A stretch of DNA of 64,000 nt from Corythucha ciliata (Eukaryota > Arthropoda > Insecta > Hemiptera > Tingidae): NCBI GenBank assembly GCA_038030265.1, contig CM075942.1:68824926-68888925 (forward strand). The letters run 5' to 3'. A model generated the notes under the pieces. The model saw only the letters and a program-made list of their open reading frames with translations. It ran no database searches and was not told the origin of the DNA. This document shows, one piece after another, positions 22,036 to 32,698 of this stretch; the first letter of the stretch is position 1; the number at the start of each line of letters is the position of its first letter. A program made the translations under genes and the position numbers.

Positions 22036-22436
22036 GGGGGTATTGCACAAATGATTCCTCGACCCCCCTCCAATCTTCCCTCATCTGCTACGTGGCACAC
22101 GTTTTCTCGCCTTATTTCTGCTCCAATCCTGGATTTCAATGTCTCGTTTCAATCTCCAGGAAGTTCCGCATATGCAGACGTATTACTTTTTCAAATAAGT
22201 CGAAGGTCGAAGGAAGAGCTTGAAATTTCATGGCAAAAATTTAAGGGAGGTTTAAAATTACTTCATGTACGAAATCTGAAAAAATGATAGGTCTGCATTT
22301 GCGGATTTCGTAGAGATGGAAACGAGTCCTTAAAATCCAGGATTGGTGCAGAAATAAGGCGAGAAAACGAATGCCACGTATTAGTCGAGGGGTGATTTGA
22401 GGGGGGTCGAGGAATCATAATGTGAATAAACAACCC
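22036..22436. mobile_element. piggyBac-like fold-back MITE, TTAA target site
   Basis: The element starts GGGGGTATTG after TTAA (22032-22035) and ends CAACCC before TTAA (22437-22440). Both arms share ATGATTCCTCGACCCC, and a longer imperfect inverted match extends inward ('TTATTTCTGCTCCAATCCTG' against its complement). TTAA duplication with GGG-type ends is the signature of piggyBac-derived MITEs. Confidence 0.82.
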
Positions 22437-23109
22437 TTAACAAAGCCGAACTTTGTTTACATTATATTCAATGCCAATTTTAAGCCAAACCTTAAGCCGA
22501 GTTGTGAAATCCTCCATGAGAATTTTCTTGTCATTATTTTCAAATAAAGTCAGGCAAACTTTCAAAGCAGAAATTTGAACAGATAAATCGAGGATCCTTC
22601 ACTACCCAAAAATAAAAATAAAAGGACTACGGAACCCACTGGTAATTTTTATCTTTTTTTTTTCGGTAATTTTTCTATGTTCATCCCAGTTTCCTTGAAA
22701 ACCCTAGTTTCCTATGCAAAAGCGCGCGAAGGAAACTTCAACAGCAGTATGATTTAATTACATGAAACATTATTGGTGTAGGATTGTTTTCCTCAATAAT
22801 AATTAAGCGCTCGTAGTGTGTCTTTGTATGTGTGCACTAAATAAGATTAGAGTTCTTTAATTGAGAAATTAAATGAACGGCAATATTATTAAAACCTGGA
22901 GGAAAAACGTATGCTAAATTAGGAGGGAAAACGGTACTTTTCTGGATGAAGAGGCGTTGTAATTTGTAATGGCATAGGGATTGTACGAAGACAAAAATAA
23001 GTGTTTTGTTTGCGACAGAGTCGAAAAAAAAAGTGGTGAACAAACCCTAGGCGAGTCGAACGGGAACGGTGTTGTAATGGTATAGGGATTGTTAATACGC
23101 AGCCGGGAA

Positions 23110-23716
23110 ATTCCAAAACTGCAGTTGACGTATGCTAGTTGCAAACTCTTCATGGGAAGTAATAGATGAGCCAATGGGGTCTGTGGTCTGACCATTTGGC
23201 CATACTTATCGAGCTGTGTGAAAACGCTCCAACCATCCGAGTGACGACTGCGACGAATTGCCAAGGGCGGAATGTAAAAAATGCTGACTTGACAAAGTAT
23301 AGCACCGTCTCAGAGAATCTATTTAAGAATTTTGTTGTAGATCAGGAGGACATCAACAAATCCTATTCCCAAATGATCGACATTAATTAATAAATCTGCC
23401 GATGCATCGATTCCTAGGAAAAACCCCTACTTAGGCAAACGAATCAATAACCGACCACGACCTTGGTGGTGGGATAATGAATGCCATCAAGTAAAAACTG
23501 AGTTGAAGCGGGTGTACTCTCTCTACAAAGCACAACCCTCCACCGAACGGTATATTCATCTGAGACGACTGACTGCGAAGACTAAAAAAACGTACTCGGA
23601 GAAAAAGAAAGAAAGTTGGCGACAGTTCTGTAGTGGAATACATCGTAACACTCCTATAAGACAGGTTTGGAGTAAGATTAAAGCTATTAAGGGTGGAAAA
23701 GCAGCCAAACCTCGGC
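23110..23716 (+). pseudogene. LINE ORF2 fragment: endonuclease end and linker
   Basis: After the MULE, the translation resumes with a 'SSWEVIDEPMGS' and SDHLAILIEL phrase, the end of an APE-type endonuclease, in two frames. RPRPWWWDNECHQVK (about 23445) and KKESWRQFCSGIHRNTP (about 23605) follow, standard sequence between endonuclease and RT in Jockey/I-group LINEs. The similarity ends at 23716, where a hAT-like terminus begins. It is probably the same LINE relic as 16263-16635. Confidence 0.75.
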
Positions 23717-24119
23717 CAGGGGTGGGCAAAATACATTGAAAATGTATTTTAAATACAAAGCCCAAAATACTTTCAAAAATGTATTTTAAATACTGAAATA
23801 CAAATAATTAGTGAATTGTATTTTGAATAAAATACAAATACAATTTAAAATACTTTTAAAAAATTCGATTTCGATGGCAGATAGTGCGAAAAACACGAAA
23901 AATTAATAATTCAAAAATATCAGGTCCTTCAATAGACAAAGTTGGCAAAATGTAGCAGCGCGAAATGGCACTGCACCGCGATGCGCAAAAAAAAGTAGAC
24001 AAGTTGTCACCAAGTATTTAGTACCGAACCGGCGAGCACTGGTGGATCGTGAGCTGAAAAGGAGGTGAGGTCACTGGTGGACCTATATCGGGGCCCGGGG
24101 CGGAAATCTTCAAGAGGCC

Positions 24120-25350
24120 CCTAAAAGTCTCTAACTATACATAAAACCTCTATTGGTAACCTCCAAGGCCTTTTCCTAATTTTAGCCATAGCTATTTCCA
24201 AAGTCTATCCGCTAAACAGCGCTTATGCCACGCTTAAACTGCGAATTTATCGATTTTAGCCGCGAATGAGTGCTTTTTGTCAACTTTAACAGCAAATTAG
24301 CGCTTTTCGCCGCAAATTAGCAACTGATTAGCGGGGTAATCACCCCCCCTCCACATAAATATGCGCTTTTCCCCAACTTTAGCAGCAAAGTAGATTTTGT
24401 ATCCTGCGAATCAGCGATGTTTGTTTAACTTTCCTCGAGTTGGCGTTTTCCACAATTTTATCTGCAAATTAGCGATTTTTTCTAGCGGTTTACTCAGTAT
24501 GAGCTGAAAATTACTCAATATTAGCCGTAAAATTCTCGAAATGTTTACCACAAATTAGCATTTTTTGTTCACCGTAACCATACACTGCGGAATAGCGATT
24601 TCGTCTCAGTTTTAGCCGCGAATTTGCGAGTTTTTCACTCATAGCCATAAATTAGCGCTTTTTCTCAATTTTAGCCTAAAAGTCTCCCGAGGAAGCCGCG
24701 AATTAACGTATTTCCAATTTTTGACGCAAATTTAAATTTGTCTCAATTTTATCCGTAAATTAGCGCTTTTTCGTAATTTTAGCAGTGCAGTAGCTATTCC
24801 TAGCCCGTTTATTAGCGATTTTTTTTTTATTTTAGCCACGAATTGGCGTTTTCCGATATTTTTACTGCAAATCGGCAATTCTTCCATTTTTGACAGTGAA
24901 TTAGCACTTATTGTTTCAATTTAGGCTGAAAATTAACTTTTCTCTTTATTCTAGCCAGAACAATTAATTACTGATTTTCTCTATATTAGCCGCAAATTGG
25001 CACCGCATTAGTAATTTTTTTCCATTTTAATTATATGTGAAATAGGGCTCCATCTCAGTTCTAGCCGTGAATCAGTGTTTTTTCTTTAACTTATAACCAT
25101 GAATTTGCCGTTTACCCCAATTTTAGCCACAAAGTTGTTGCCAGAAGGCGGAATTAGAAATTCCAACACACTTTATCCGCGATTATTTTCCTCAAATTTA
25201 GCCGTAAATTGGCGTTTTTTTCAACTTTAGCTGCTTTGAAGCGTTTCTATAATCTGTGAATTCGCGAATTACCTTAATTTTAAGTCATGAATTCGTGATT
25301 TTCTCGAATTTTAGCCGGGAATAACACTTTTCCCAATTTGAGCTGAAAAC
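24120..25350 (+). repeat. 30-bp satellite in hAT-like copy A2
   Basis: The array stands in plus orientation and follows copy A1 (5050-6160) unit by unit, with only scattered substitutions and small indels. The two arrays are therefore copies of one element and did not arise independently. Confidence 0.88.
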
Positions 25351-25379
25351 GAGAGTTTTTATTTATTTATGACTGGCTA

Positions 25380-26110
25380 AAGGGGCCCACACACGGTCAA
25401 ACATGCTTGACAAGCATGGTTTTATTAGTTTCGCTTGTCAAGCATGTTTGACGTTTGATGTCGCACCCACACTGTCAAACTTGTCGTCAAGCTTCAACTT
25501 CAAACGTGCGCCCAAGCTTCAGCAGTGCTCATTTTGCGTTCATAATATGTTTAAGTATGGATATTAACCATTTGAGTTATTTGTATTGCCTTATCAGGGC
25601 CGAAGCCGGGAAATAAAGCCCAGAGGAAGAAGAAAGGTCTATGTGGACCAAACAATGGCTCATGAAAAGAGGTACTTTGGCCACGCAAACGGAAGAGCTG
25701 AGATGTGCTCAGAGATTTTTAATAAATATATTCTTTTTTCTTATCGTCTATCTTATAGACGTAAAGTGTGCAAGTATGCTCCATGTTTCCAGGAAAGTAT
25801 GTCCTTTCCTCGTGAAACACCCAATATTTAGTCAAAGGATTATTATGAAAAACCAATTTTTTCATTCTCATAAAAATCACCCCAATACCCTTTTTTCTTT
25901 ATGGTTTGAAGGTTTGATGGTTTGAAACACACACACACGATCAAACATGTTTGTCAAACTAAATGTTTGAGAGCAAATTTTCTGGCATTGACTGAAAACC
26001 GTCAAACGTGATGTCAATCCTTCAAGCCTTCAAACATGACCCCACACACGATCAAATCTGCTTGTCAAGCTAGGTTGGCAAACATGCTTGTGCCATTTTG
26101 GTCCAGTTTA
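25380..26110. repeat. Hairpin-rich region with GTCAAACATG motifs
   Basis: Short palindromes such as TCAAACATGCTTGACAAGC recur at 25398-25450 and 25937-26095, on both strands and beside 'CCCACACACG(G/A)TCAAA'. The arrangement suggests a decayed fold-back element with ends near 25383 and 26050. The ORFs between (25586-25925) show no known domain. Confidence 0.5.
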
Positions 26111-26185
26111 AACTCTAATTAGCGTTGTTTTTCGCAATAATTGCCACGAGTTTTGTTTACTTGTACAGCTTTGTGTACTTGTAGG

Positions 26186-28763
26186 CAGGGGTGGGTAAAT
26201 TACAGCTTTTTGAGTAATTAATTACAAATTACTTCCAAAAAAGCGGATTAATTACAAATTACGAATTACTTTTCACTTCCACGAATAATTACAAATTACA
26301 ATAACTGTAATTGAATTACTTTTTTAATTACCAATTACCCAAGAGCTGGATTTGTGGAACACGCAAGCGTCTTGCTCTTATTCACTGTCATTTTTTTAGT
26401 GCGTCCAGCCAACAATCGAACGTCAGAACAGATCTTTGAGATAGGAAGCAGGAACAGCATAGCCCCAAGATGCCAAACGCGTCGCATGAGTAGGGTTGCG
26501 AAATGTCCGGGGTCAAATTTGCTAATTCGCTAATGGCTGATTCGTGGTCTCGCGATGCAACGTCCAGACTAAAATTAAGAAAAAATCGCTGATTCCCGGT
26601 ACATGGAGGCCATTCTACGAATAAATTGTGAAAATCAACACAAAACGTTTTGTGTAAAGTTGAGAAAACACGCTGTAATACTGACAAATAAAAGACGCTT
26701 TCAGGTTAAAATTGGCCAAAAATGGCAAATTTACAACTGAAATGGCGTAAAATCGCCCATTCGCGTATGAAAAAGGGAATAGGATGCTGAATGGACGCAA
26801 AATTAGCACAAAACGCTATTTCACACTGAAATTGGGAAAAATCGCTAATTCGCAGATGTAGAGTTATGAAAAACGGTAATTCGCGGATACAAAATGAACA
26901 AAACCATTAATTCGCGGCAAAAATTGAAAAAATCACCAATTAGCGCAGCTGAAATTAAGAAAAACGTTAATTTTCAGTTCAAATTGGGGGAAAAGTGCTA
27001 ATTCTCAGTTAAAAATGGGAAAAATTGTTAATTTGCAGCTTAAATTGAGTCAAACGCCGATTCTTGGCAAAAATTGACAAAATTCAGTAGATAATGCACG
27101 GGTTGCATGGAGATGCTAACACGCTGCTAAAATTTAGAAAAAGCGAAAATTCGTTTAAAATTGAGAAACATCAATAATTCACGAATTAAGTGTCGTGAAA
27201 TTTATAATTTAAAAATCGTGATTTTTTGACAGAAAATGATGGACAGATGTACATTTTTTGGTTTGAAAAAACAAAATTTACATTTACAATTTAAATTCGT
27301 TCCCTCTGAAGGCATTTTTGTGGTTAAAATCAGAAAAATGGCAAATTCATGCATGGCTATAGTACAATGTTAAAAATTACGCTAATTCACGGCTAGAACT
27401 GAAAAGAAGCAATAATCTATATCTATAAAAGTTTTATAAAATTGCTAATGCGGTGGTATAATGTGAAAACCCGCTAATTTGCGGGTAATATTTAGAAAAC
27501 AAAATAATCAGCCTGGTCAAAATTAAGAGAAAGGTTAATTTTAAGCCTAAAAATTGAGAAAATTGCTAATTCGCGGCTAAGAATGGAAAAAATCGCCAAT
27601 TTACAGCTGAAATTGCGCCAGACGCCAATTTGTGACTGAAATTGATAAAATTCGCTAATACACAGGTTTGAAATGCCACGACACGTCGCCGCTACAATTT
27701 AAAAAAAGCGCTAATTCGCGGTTGAAATTGAGAAAAATTCTTATTTGCACCAAAAACTGAATATACGCCAATTTGGGGATTCTGAAGGCAGCTTTTCAGG
27801 CTAAAATTGAAAAAAAAAGCCAATTTGTGGCAATAGGTGAAGAAACCGCTAATTCCCGAGTAAGCTGAGGAAAATCGCTCATGCATTGCGTATGGTGAAA
27901 CAAAAACATCGTAATTCGTGAAAAGTCCCCCTATTTTGCGGCTAATATGGAGGAATACACTAAAGAAAAACGTTAATTTCTAGCTGAAACTGAGAAAAGT
28001 GCTAATCCCCTGGTAAAAAGATTAAAAAATCGGTAATACGCTGCTGAAATTGAGGAAAACGTGGATAACTAAGAAACATCGCTCTCAGGATAAAAACGAT
28101 ACTTTGCTGCTAAAGTTGAGAAAATGCGCAAATTCATGGCCGCGGAAGGGGGTGGGGCAAAACCGCTAATCTGCGGCTGAAATTGGGAAGAACGATACAC
28201 TCGGCCAAAATTGAGAAAAGCGCTAATTTGCGGGTAGAGTCCAAAAATCGCCCATAACGGAGAGATTGAGGCTATGATGAGGCCAGCAAGATGTCCAGAT
28301 TCAAGAGTGTGCTGGCTGGGTGGAATGATGACTAAAATGTGAAATTACCCGCCTCCTTTCAACCTTACGAGATTTCAATGTGATCCTTCCCCCCCCCCCC
28401 CAAGACAAATTCCTACTTACGCCACTGGTTTGGGGTTTGATGAAACTTTTGTACCGTTTTTCTCAAATTTCAAATTGGCAACCCTAAGCTCGAGGATATC
28501 CCTCGTGTCATAATTGCTTTGAAACTCTTTTTTTTCAGAGAATTTCATGCAAAAACTCCTCCAAAAGCTCCAAGTAAGGCGCGAAATAGTACCCGCTGAG
28601 TTTTCGAAGTAATATTGGCTCTGAAGATGGAAATGTAATTGGTAATTGTTAATTACAAATTACTTCGAAAAAGTGCAAATTGGTAAATTACAAATTACCA
28701 ATTACTAATTGTAATTGAATTACGTAATTCAATTACATGTAATTCAATTACTGCCCAGCCCTG
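26186..28763. mobile_element. Complete non-autonomous hAT element carrying 30-bp satellite
   Basis: The ends are CAGGGGTGGG and CCCAGCCCTG, a hAT-type terminal inverted repeat. They are flanked by an exact 8-bp duplication, CTTGTAGG (26178-26185 and 28764-28771), the hAT target length. Inside each end is an array of AATTAC/GTAATT units (26195-26340 and 28630-28750). Most of the interior is 30-bp satellite in reverse orientation (26480-28270), followed by a conserved ~160-bp unique block (28271-28434). It has no transposase. Related copies lie at 29247-30181, 38747-38886 and 58943-59519. Confidence 0.88.
26480..28270 (-). repeat. 30-bp satellite, reverse orientation, inside hAT element
   Basis: Units of the GCTAATTCGCGGCTAAAATTG type are diverged from each other and interspersed with short unrelated segments. 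This is the longest array in the window. Confidence 0.87.
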
Positions 28764-29246
28764 CTTGTAGGCTAGGGCTCTGTATGATCCATTTTTGTGC
28801 CAAGTTTCCATCCGCTAGCATCATTTTTGCGGCAGTTGTGCTAACAAGGAATTCGGAACTTCCACCTCCCACCATGACTACCCTTCCCTCTCCACTTATT
28901 CGAAAAATGAAATCGTCAATCGAAGGCTGTTTTTACACCGGGTTTTTGTGCCAAATATGGTGTCACTAAGTTAGGTTATACTGGTGAATGGTGGTGAAGA
29001 AGTGGAAACTAAAGAACGTTGAAATTAAAAGTATTTGTACTTGTAATTGTATTTTCGTTGAGTGTGAAATATAAAATACTGTTGAAAATGTATTTCAAAT
29101 ACAAAGCCCAAAATACTTTCAAAAATGTATTTTAAATACAGAAATACAAATACTTTTCCAAAAGTATTTAAATACAATTACAAAATACGTATTTTGTATT
29201 TAAAATACAAAGTATTTTAAATACTCAAGTATCTTGCCCACCCCTG

Positions 29247-30181
29247 AGTACGATGTTAAAAAAAAACGCTAATTCACGGCTAGAACTGAAAAGAAGCAAT
29301 AATCTATACCTATAAAAGTTATATAAAATTGCTAATGCGGCGGTAAAATGTGAAAAACCTCTAATTTGCGGGTAATATTCAGAAAATAAAATAATCAGCC
29401 TGGTCAAAATTAAAAGAAAGGTTAATTTTAAGCCTAAAAATTGATAAAATTGCTAATTCGCGGCTAAAAATGGAAAAAATCGCTAATATCCAGCTAAAAC
29501 TAAGAAAAGTGCTAATCCCCTGGTAAAAAAGTTTAAAAAATCGGAAATATGCTGCTCAAATTGAGGAAAACGCCAAAACTCGTGGATAATTAAGAAATTT
29601 CGCTCACGAGATAAAAACGATACTTTGCTGCTAAAGTTGAGAAAATGCGCAAATTCATGGCTATGGTAGGTGGTAGGGCCAAACCGCTAATCTGCGCCTG
29701 AAATTGAGAAGAATGATACCCTCGGCCAAAATTGAGAAAAGCGCTAATTAGCGGGTAGAGTCCAAAAATCGCCCTTAAGGGGGGGGGGTTTCAGGTGGGT
29801 TTCCTCGACCTGTTCCCAGTCGTCCCTCGCCTAAGCTTCGCACATAAATTTTGGCTCCATTTCTGCATCAATGTTCGATTTCAAAGTTTTATTTTAAACT
29901 TCACAAAGTTCTACAGTGACGTTAGATCTTGCTTTTCCAAATTTCATCCCTGAAATTACCTTAAAACACATTCAAACTCTAAAGTGCTTTGGGGTTATTT
30001 TAGGGATAAAATTTGAAAAAGCAAGATCTATCGTCACTGTTGAACTTCCTGAAGATTAAAATTAGACTTTGAAATCGAATATTGGTGCAGAAATGGAGCC
30101 AAAATTTATGTGCGAAGTTTAGGGTCGAGGAAGCCCGCCTGAAACCCCCCCCCCCTTAACTGAGAGATTGAGGCTATTTTA
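29247..30181 (-). mobile_element. Partial second copy of the satellite hAT element
   Basis: The sequence follows 27361 onward of the complete element (agtacgatgttaaaa; ctagaactgaaaagaagc) with an internal deletion, then reaches the 'cgccc ttaa ctgagagattgaggc' junction. It is split there by a TTAA-flanked fold-back (29779-30155) and ends at the poly-T of a LINE. Confidence 0.8.
29779..30155. mobile_element. Second piggyBac-like fold-back MITE, TTAA target site
   Basis: G-rich and C-rich ends (GGGGGGGGGTTTCAGG / CCTGAAACCCCCC) sit between TTAA (29775-29778) and TTAA (30156-30159). The empty site survives elsewhere: at 59022 the related copy reads CGCCCTTAACTGAG without the insert. Long imperfect arms ('GCACATAAATTTTGGCTCC' and its complement) form a hairpin. 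It shares a TTCCTCGACC phrase near its ends with the MITE at 22036. Confidence 0.87.
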
Positions 30182-30364
30182 TTTATTTTTTTTTTTTTTT
30201 CCGTGATATTTCATTGCAACTGAACAAATTAAGCAAATCATAGTTCATCTAGCAATATCAAATCTCATAACTTAGTTCACTATTAGGATAGTCATTCAAC
30301 AAGTCTCATCCTTTGTTTGTATTATAATTAATTTAGTGCACCAGGTTCACACGCGCTAGAAACG

Positions 30365-32698
30365 TCAATACAACACTACGAGGTCCGATGGTTTATTTCT
30401 CTTGAGTCTCCGGAGTTCGTTCTTATTATCCAGGACATTCGACATCTCTGGGTTTTTATGTTTGAGGAGGCGTCTTTGATGCTTCCGAGCGAATTTGGCA
30501 ATGGTTTCGCCAACAGTTTCCATTTTCAGGTCGCGATGAATGTCATCGTTCCGCATGTACCATGGCGCGTTCACAATGCTGCGCAGCACCTTGTTTTGAT
30601 AGGTTTGGATTATTTTAGCATTTGTTTTCTTAGTACAGCCCCAAAGCTGTATTCCATACGTCCAGATAGGCCGCAGAATTGTTGTGTAGAGTTAATTGGG
30701 ACTTCCTATTCATTAGCCAATACATACTCCTGAACTTGACTGATGTTGAGCTCCTCTTTCTTCTTTTGTAGGTGCTTCTCCCAATTCAGCTTGGAGTCAA
30801 GTGTCATACCTAAATATTTTACTGACTCAACATACGGAACCTTACTCGAATTAATATTGACGTCCAGAGTGGCAATTTTGCGGTTGGTGAAATTCACATG
30901 AGCTGATTTGTTTTCATTTAGCTTCTCTCTCCATGTTTTAGTCCACTTGACAACCTTGTCAACAGTCGTTTGCAGTTTCCTTGTAGCTTGCTCAACGTTT
31001 TCTCCAACAGCCAAGATGGCTGTATCATCGGCGAATGCGGCAATAGTGACATCGTCACTTGAAGGTAGATCCCTTGTGTACAATAAGTAGGTACTCCCGC
31101 TGATATGGCCTTTAGGTCCGATTATTTGTCGTCTTGCTTCACCCTGAAGTGTCTATTGGCCAGCTACGACTTTAGCAGCAGATAACATTGTCTAGGGAGG
31201 TCCCTGTGTAGCTTGTATTCAAGCCCTTCGTGCCGCACCTTATCAAAGGCTTGAGCAACATCCAGAAACACGCTAGATGCAATCTGTTTGTTTTCTAACG
31301 CTTTTTCGATCACATTTGTTATTTGATGTACTTGGTCGATCGTTGAGTGGTGATGCCGGAAGCCAAATTGGTGATTAGGGATAGTTTTCGGTTTTCTATA
31401 ATTGGCTTAAGCCTTCTTAATAGCAATTTTTCAAATAATTTCGATAAAACTGGTAGAAGAGATATAGGACGATATCCTGTTGTTTCATTCGGTGATTTTC
31501 CTGGTTTGGGGACCATTATTACCTCAGCTACCTTCCATTGAGAAGGTACGTTATTCAATCTGAACGCAGCATTAATAATATGAAGTAATTTCTTTAATGC
31601 TATTTCTGGGAGCTCTTTCACTACTTTACCTGTAAACAAGGTCGTAACCAGGGGACCTCTTAGCGTTGATGTTGTCTTTTATTTCGCTGTTGATTTCTTT
31701 CAGCGTGACTGGATGTATTTCATACTCGTCAGTTTTTTACGTCTGAGTAACAATTTCCTCTGTAGTCTGCGTCGGATACGGCTGAAACATTTCAAACAAG
31801 TGATTCGCAAATAAATCTGCTTTCTCTTGATTACTCCTAGCCCAAGTCCCATCGGCTTTCACAATAGGAAGAGAATGGGTTTTCGGTCTCTTCATGGATT
31901 TCGTAACTTTCCAAAGAGAATATTCTGTGTCTTTTTCAGCGCTTAATGTGCTTAAACAATTGCTTATTGTTTCGTTTTTTACTGTTCTAATCAGTTTCTT
32001 TAGTTGATGGCAGTACTTGTTCAGTATGTTTTTGTTTTCAGGCGTTCTATTATTCATCCATTTTCTCCTTGCTTTTCGCTTTGCATTTAGCAAGTTTCTC
32101 ACTTCAAGAGTATATGTCAATTTTTGTTTCATACAGTTGCTTTTTTGGCTTGTTGGAGTGCTGTGCCATGCGGCTTTCTGTATCTTTTCAACGAAAATGT
32201 CCAGTTCGTCCTCGAGTTGTTGAGGGAATTTCAAGGGAGCTTTTAGTTCGATTGAAGATTCCAGTTTTTTCCGAAAGCGGGACCAGTATGTTTTGTTGTT
32301 AAACAATCTTGGCCCATCTTCCTTGAGTATCACGGACTCACTTACTGTTAGGATGACTGGTGAGTGGTCAGATACCAAGTCATTGTTGTCTTCCACATTT
32401 ACGTAGCCGCTTGAAATACCTCTTGATATGAAAAAATCAATCAGATCTGGCTTTTTATTGGTGTCCGTTGGCCAGTACGTGGGCTCACCAGTAGAGTGTG
32501 ATTTTCACTCTATTACTTGGATGTATCGCATGGTAGCATTTGAAACCCTTTATTTTTTGCATATGAAGCTTTGGTGAAGTGGGTTTCTGCTATAAGTAAG
32601 ATGTCAATCTTATTAATCTGGAGGAATAATTCAATTTCTCCAATATGGCTAATCAATCCGTTTGCATTCCAAGTGGCGATTCTTAATGTCTTGTCCAT
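30365..32698 (-). pseudogene. ORF2: Jockey LINE ORF2 (endonuclease-RT), deleted and frameshifted
   Basis: It begins MDKTLRIATWNANGL, the first motif of the APE-type endonuclease, then breaks at about 32515. It resumes late in the endonuclease with DLVSDHSPVILTV (about 32380), so over 100 residues are missing. RT motifs follow: GYRPISLLPVLSKLFEK (about 31470), FLDVAQAFDKV (about 31260, another frame) and the catalytic FADDTAIL (about 31030). The C-terminus (30589-30365) has APWYMRNDDIHRDL and RRLKRNKPSDL, diagnostic of Jockey. It cannot encode a working enzyme. Confidence 0.9.

Larger units (their letters stand above)
16636..23100 (+). mobile_element. MULE DNA transposon with ~230-bp TIRs and 9-bp TSD
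   Basis: The ends are inverted copies beginning GCGTATTAACAATCCCTATA on each strand. Similarity continues inward through a 'GTAGGGTTTGTTCA'-like phrase and a 'ttaaagaactct' phrase, about 230 bp in all. The element is flanked by an exact 9-bp duplication, AGCCGGGAA (16627-16635 and 23101-23109), the length expected of Mutator-like elements. Inside are a MULE transposase pseudogene (17060-19102) and about 3.7 kb of other material: a duplicated 0.97-kb block and several fold-back elements. The host site is a LINE relic. Confidence 0.9.
23717..29246. mobile_element. Satellite-bearing hAT-like element (copy A2), with nested insertion
   Basis: The left end CAGGGGTGGGCAAAATACAT is mirrored by ...TTGCCCACCCCTG at 29246. 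Both ends continue into AT-rich arrays of AAAATACAAATAC-like units (23735-23860 and 29040-29230), which may be transposase-binding subterminal repeats. The left interior (23879-25350) matches copy A1. A second complete element (26186-28763) sits inside it. Flanking octamers (acctcggc and agtacgat) do not match, so the two termini may come from different copies joined by recombination. No transposase is present. Confidence 0.7.

Noticed and set aside
24120..28270. CRISPR-like regular repeats
   Set aside because: Units are contiguous, degenerate and lack unique spacers; the DNA is animal and the arrays lie in hAT elements.
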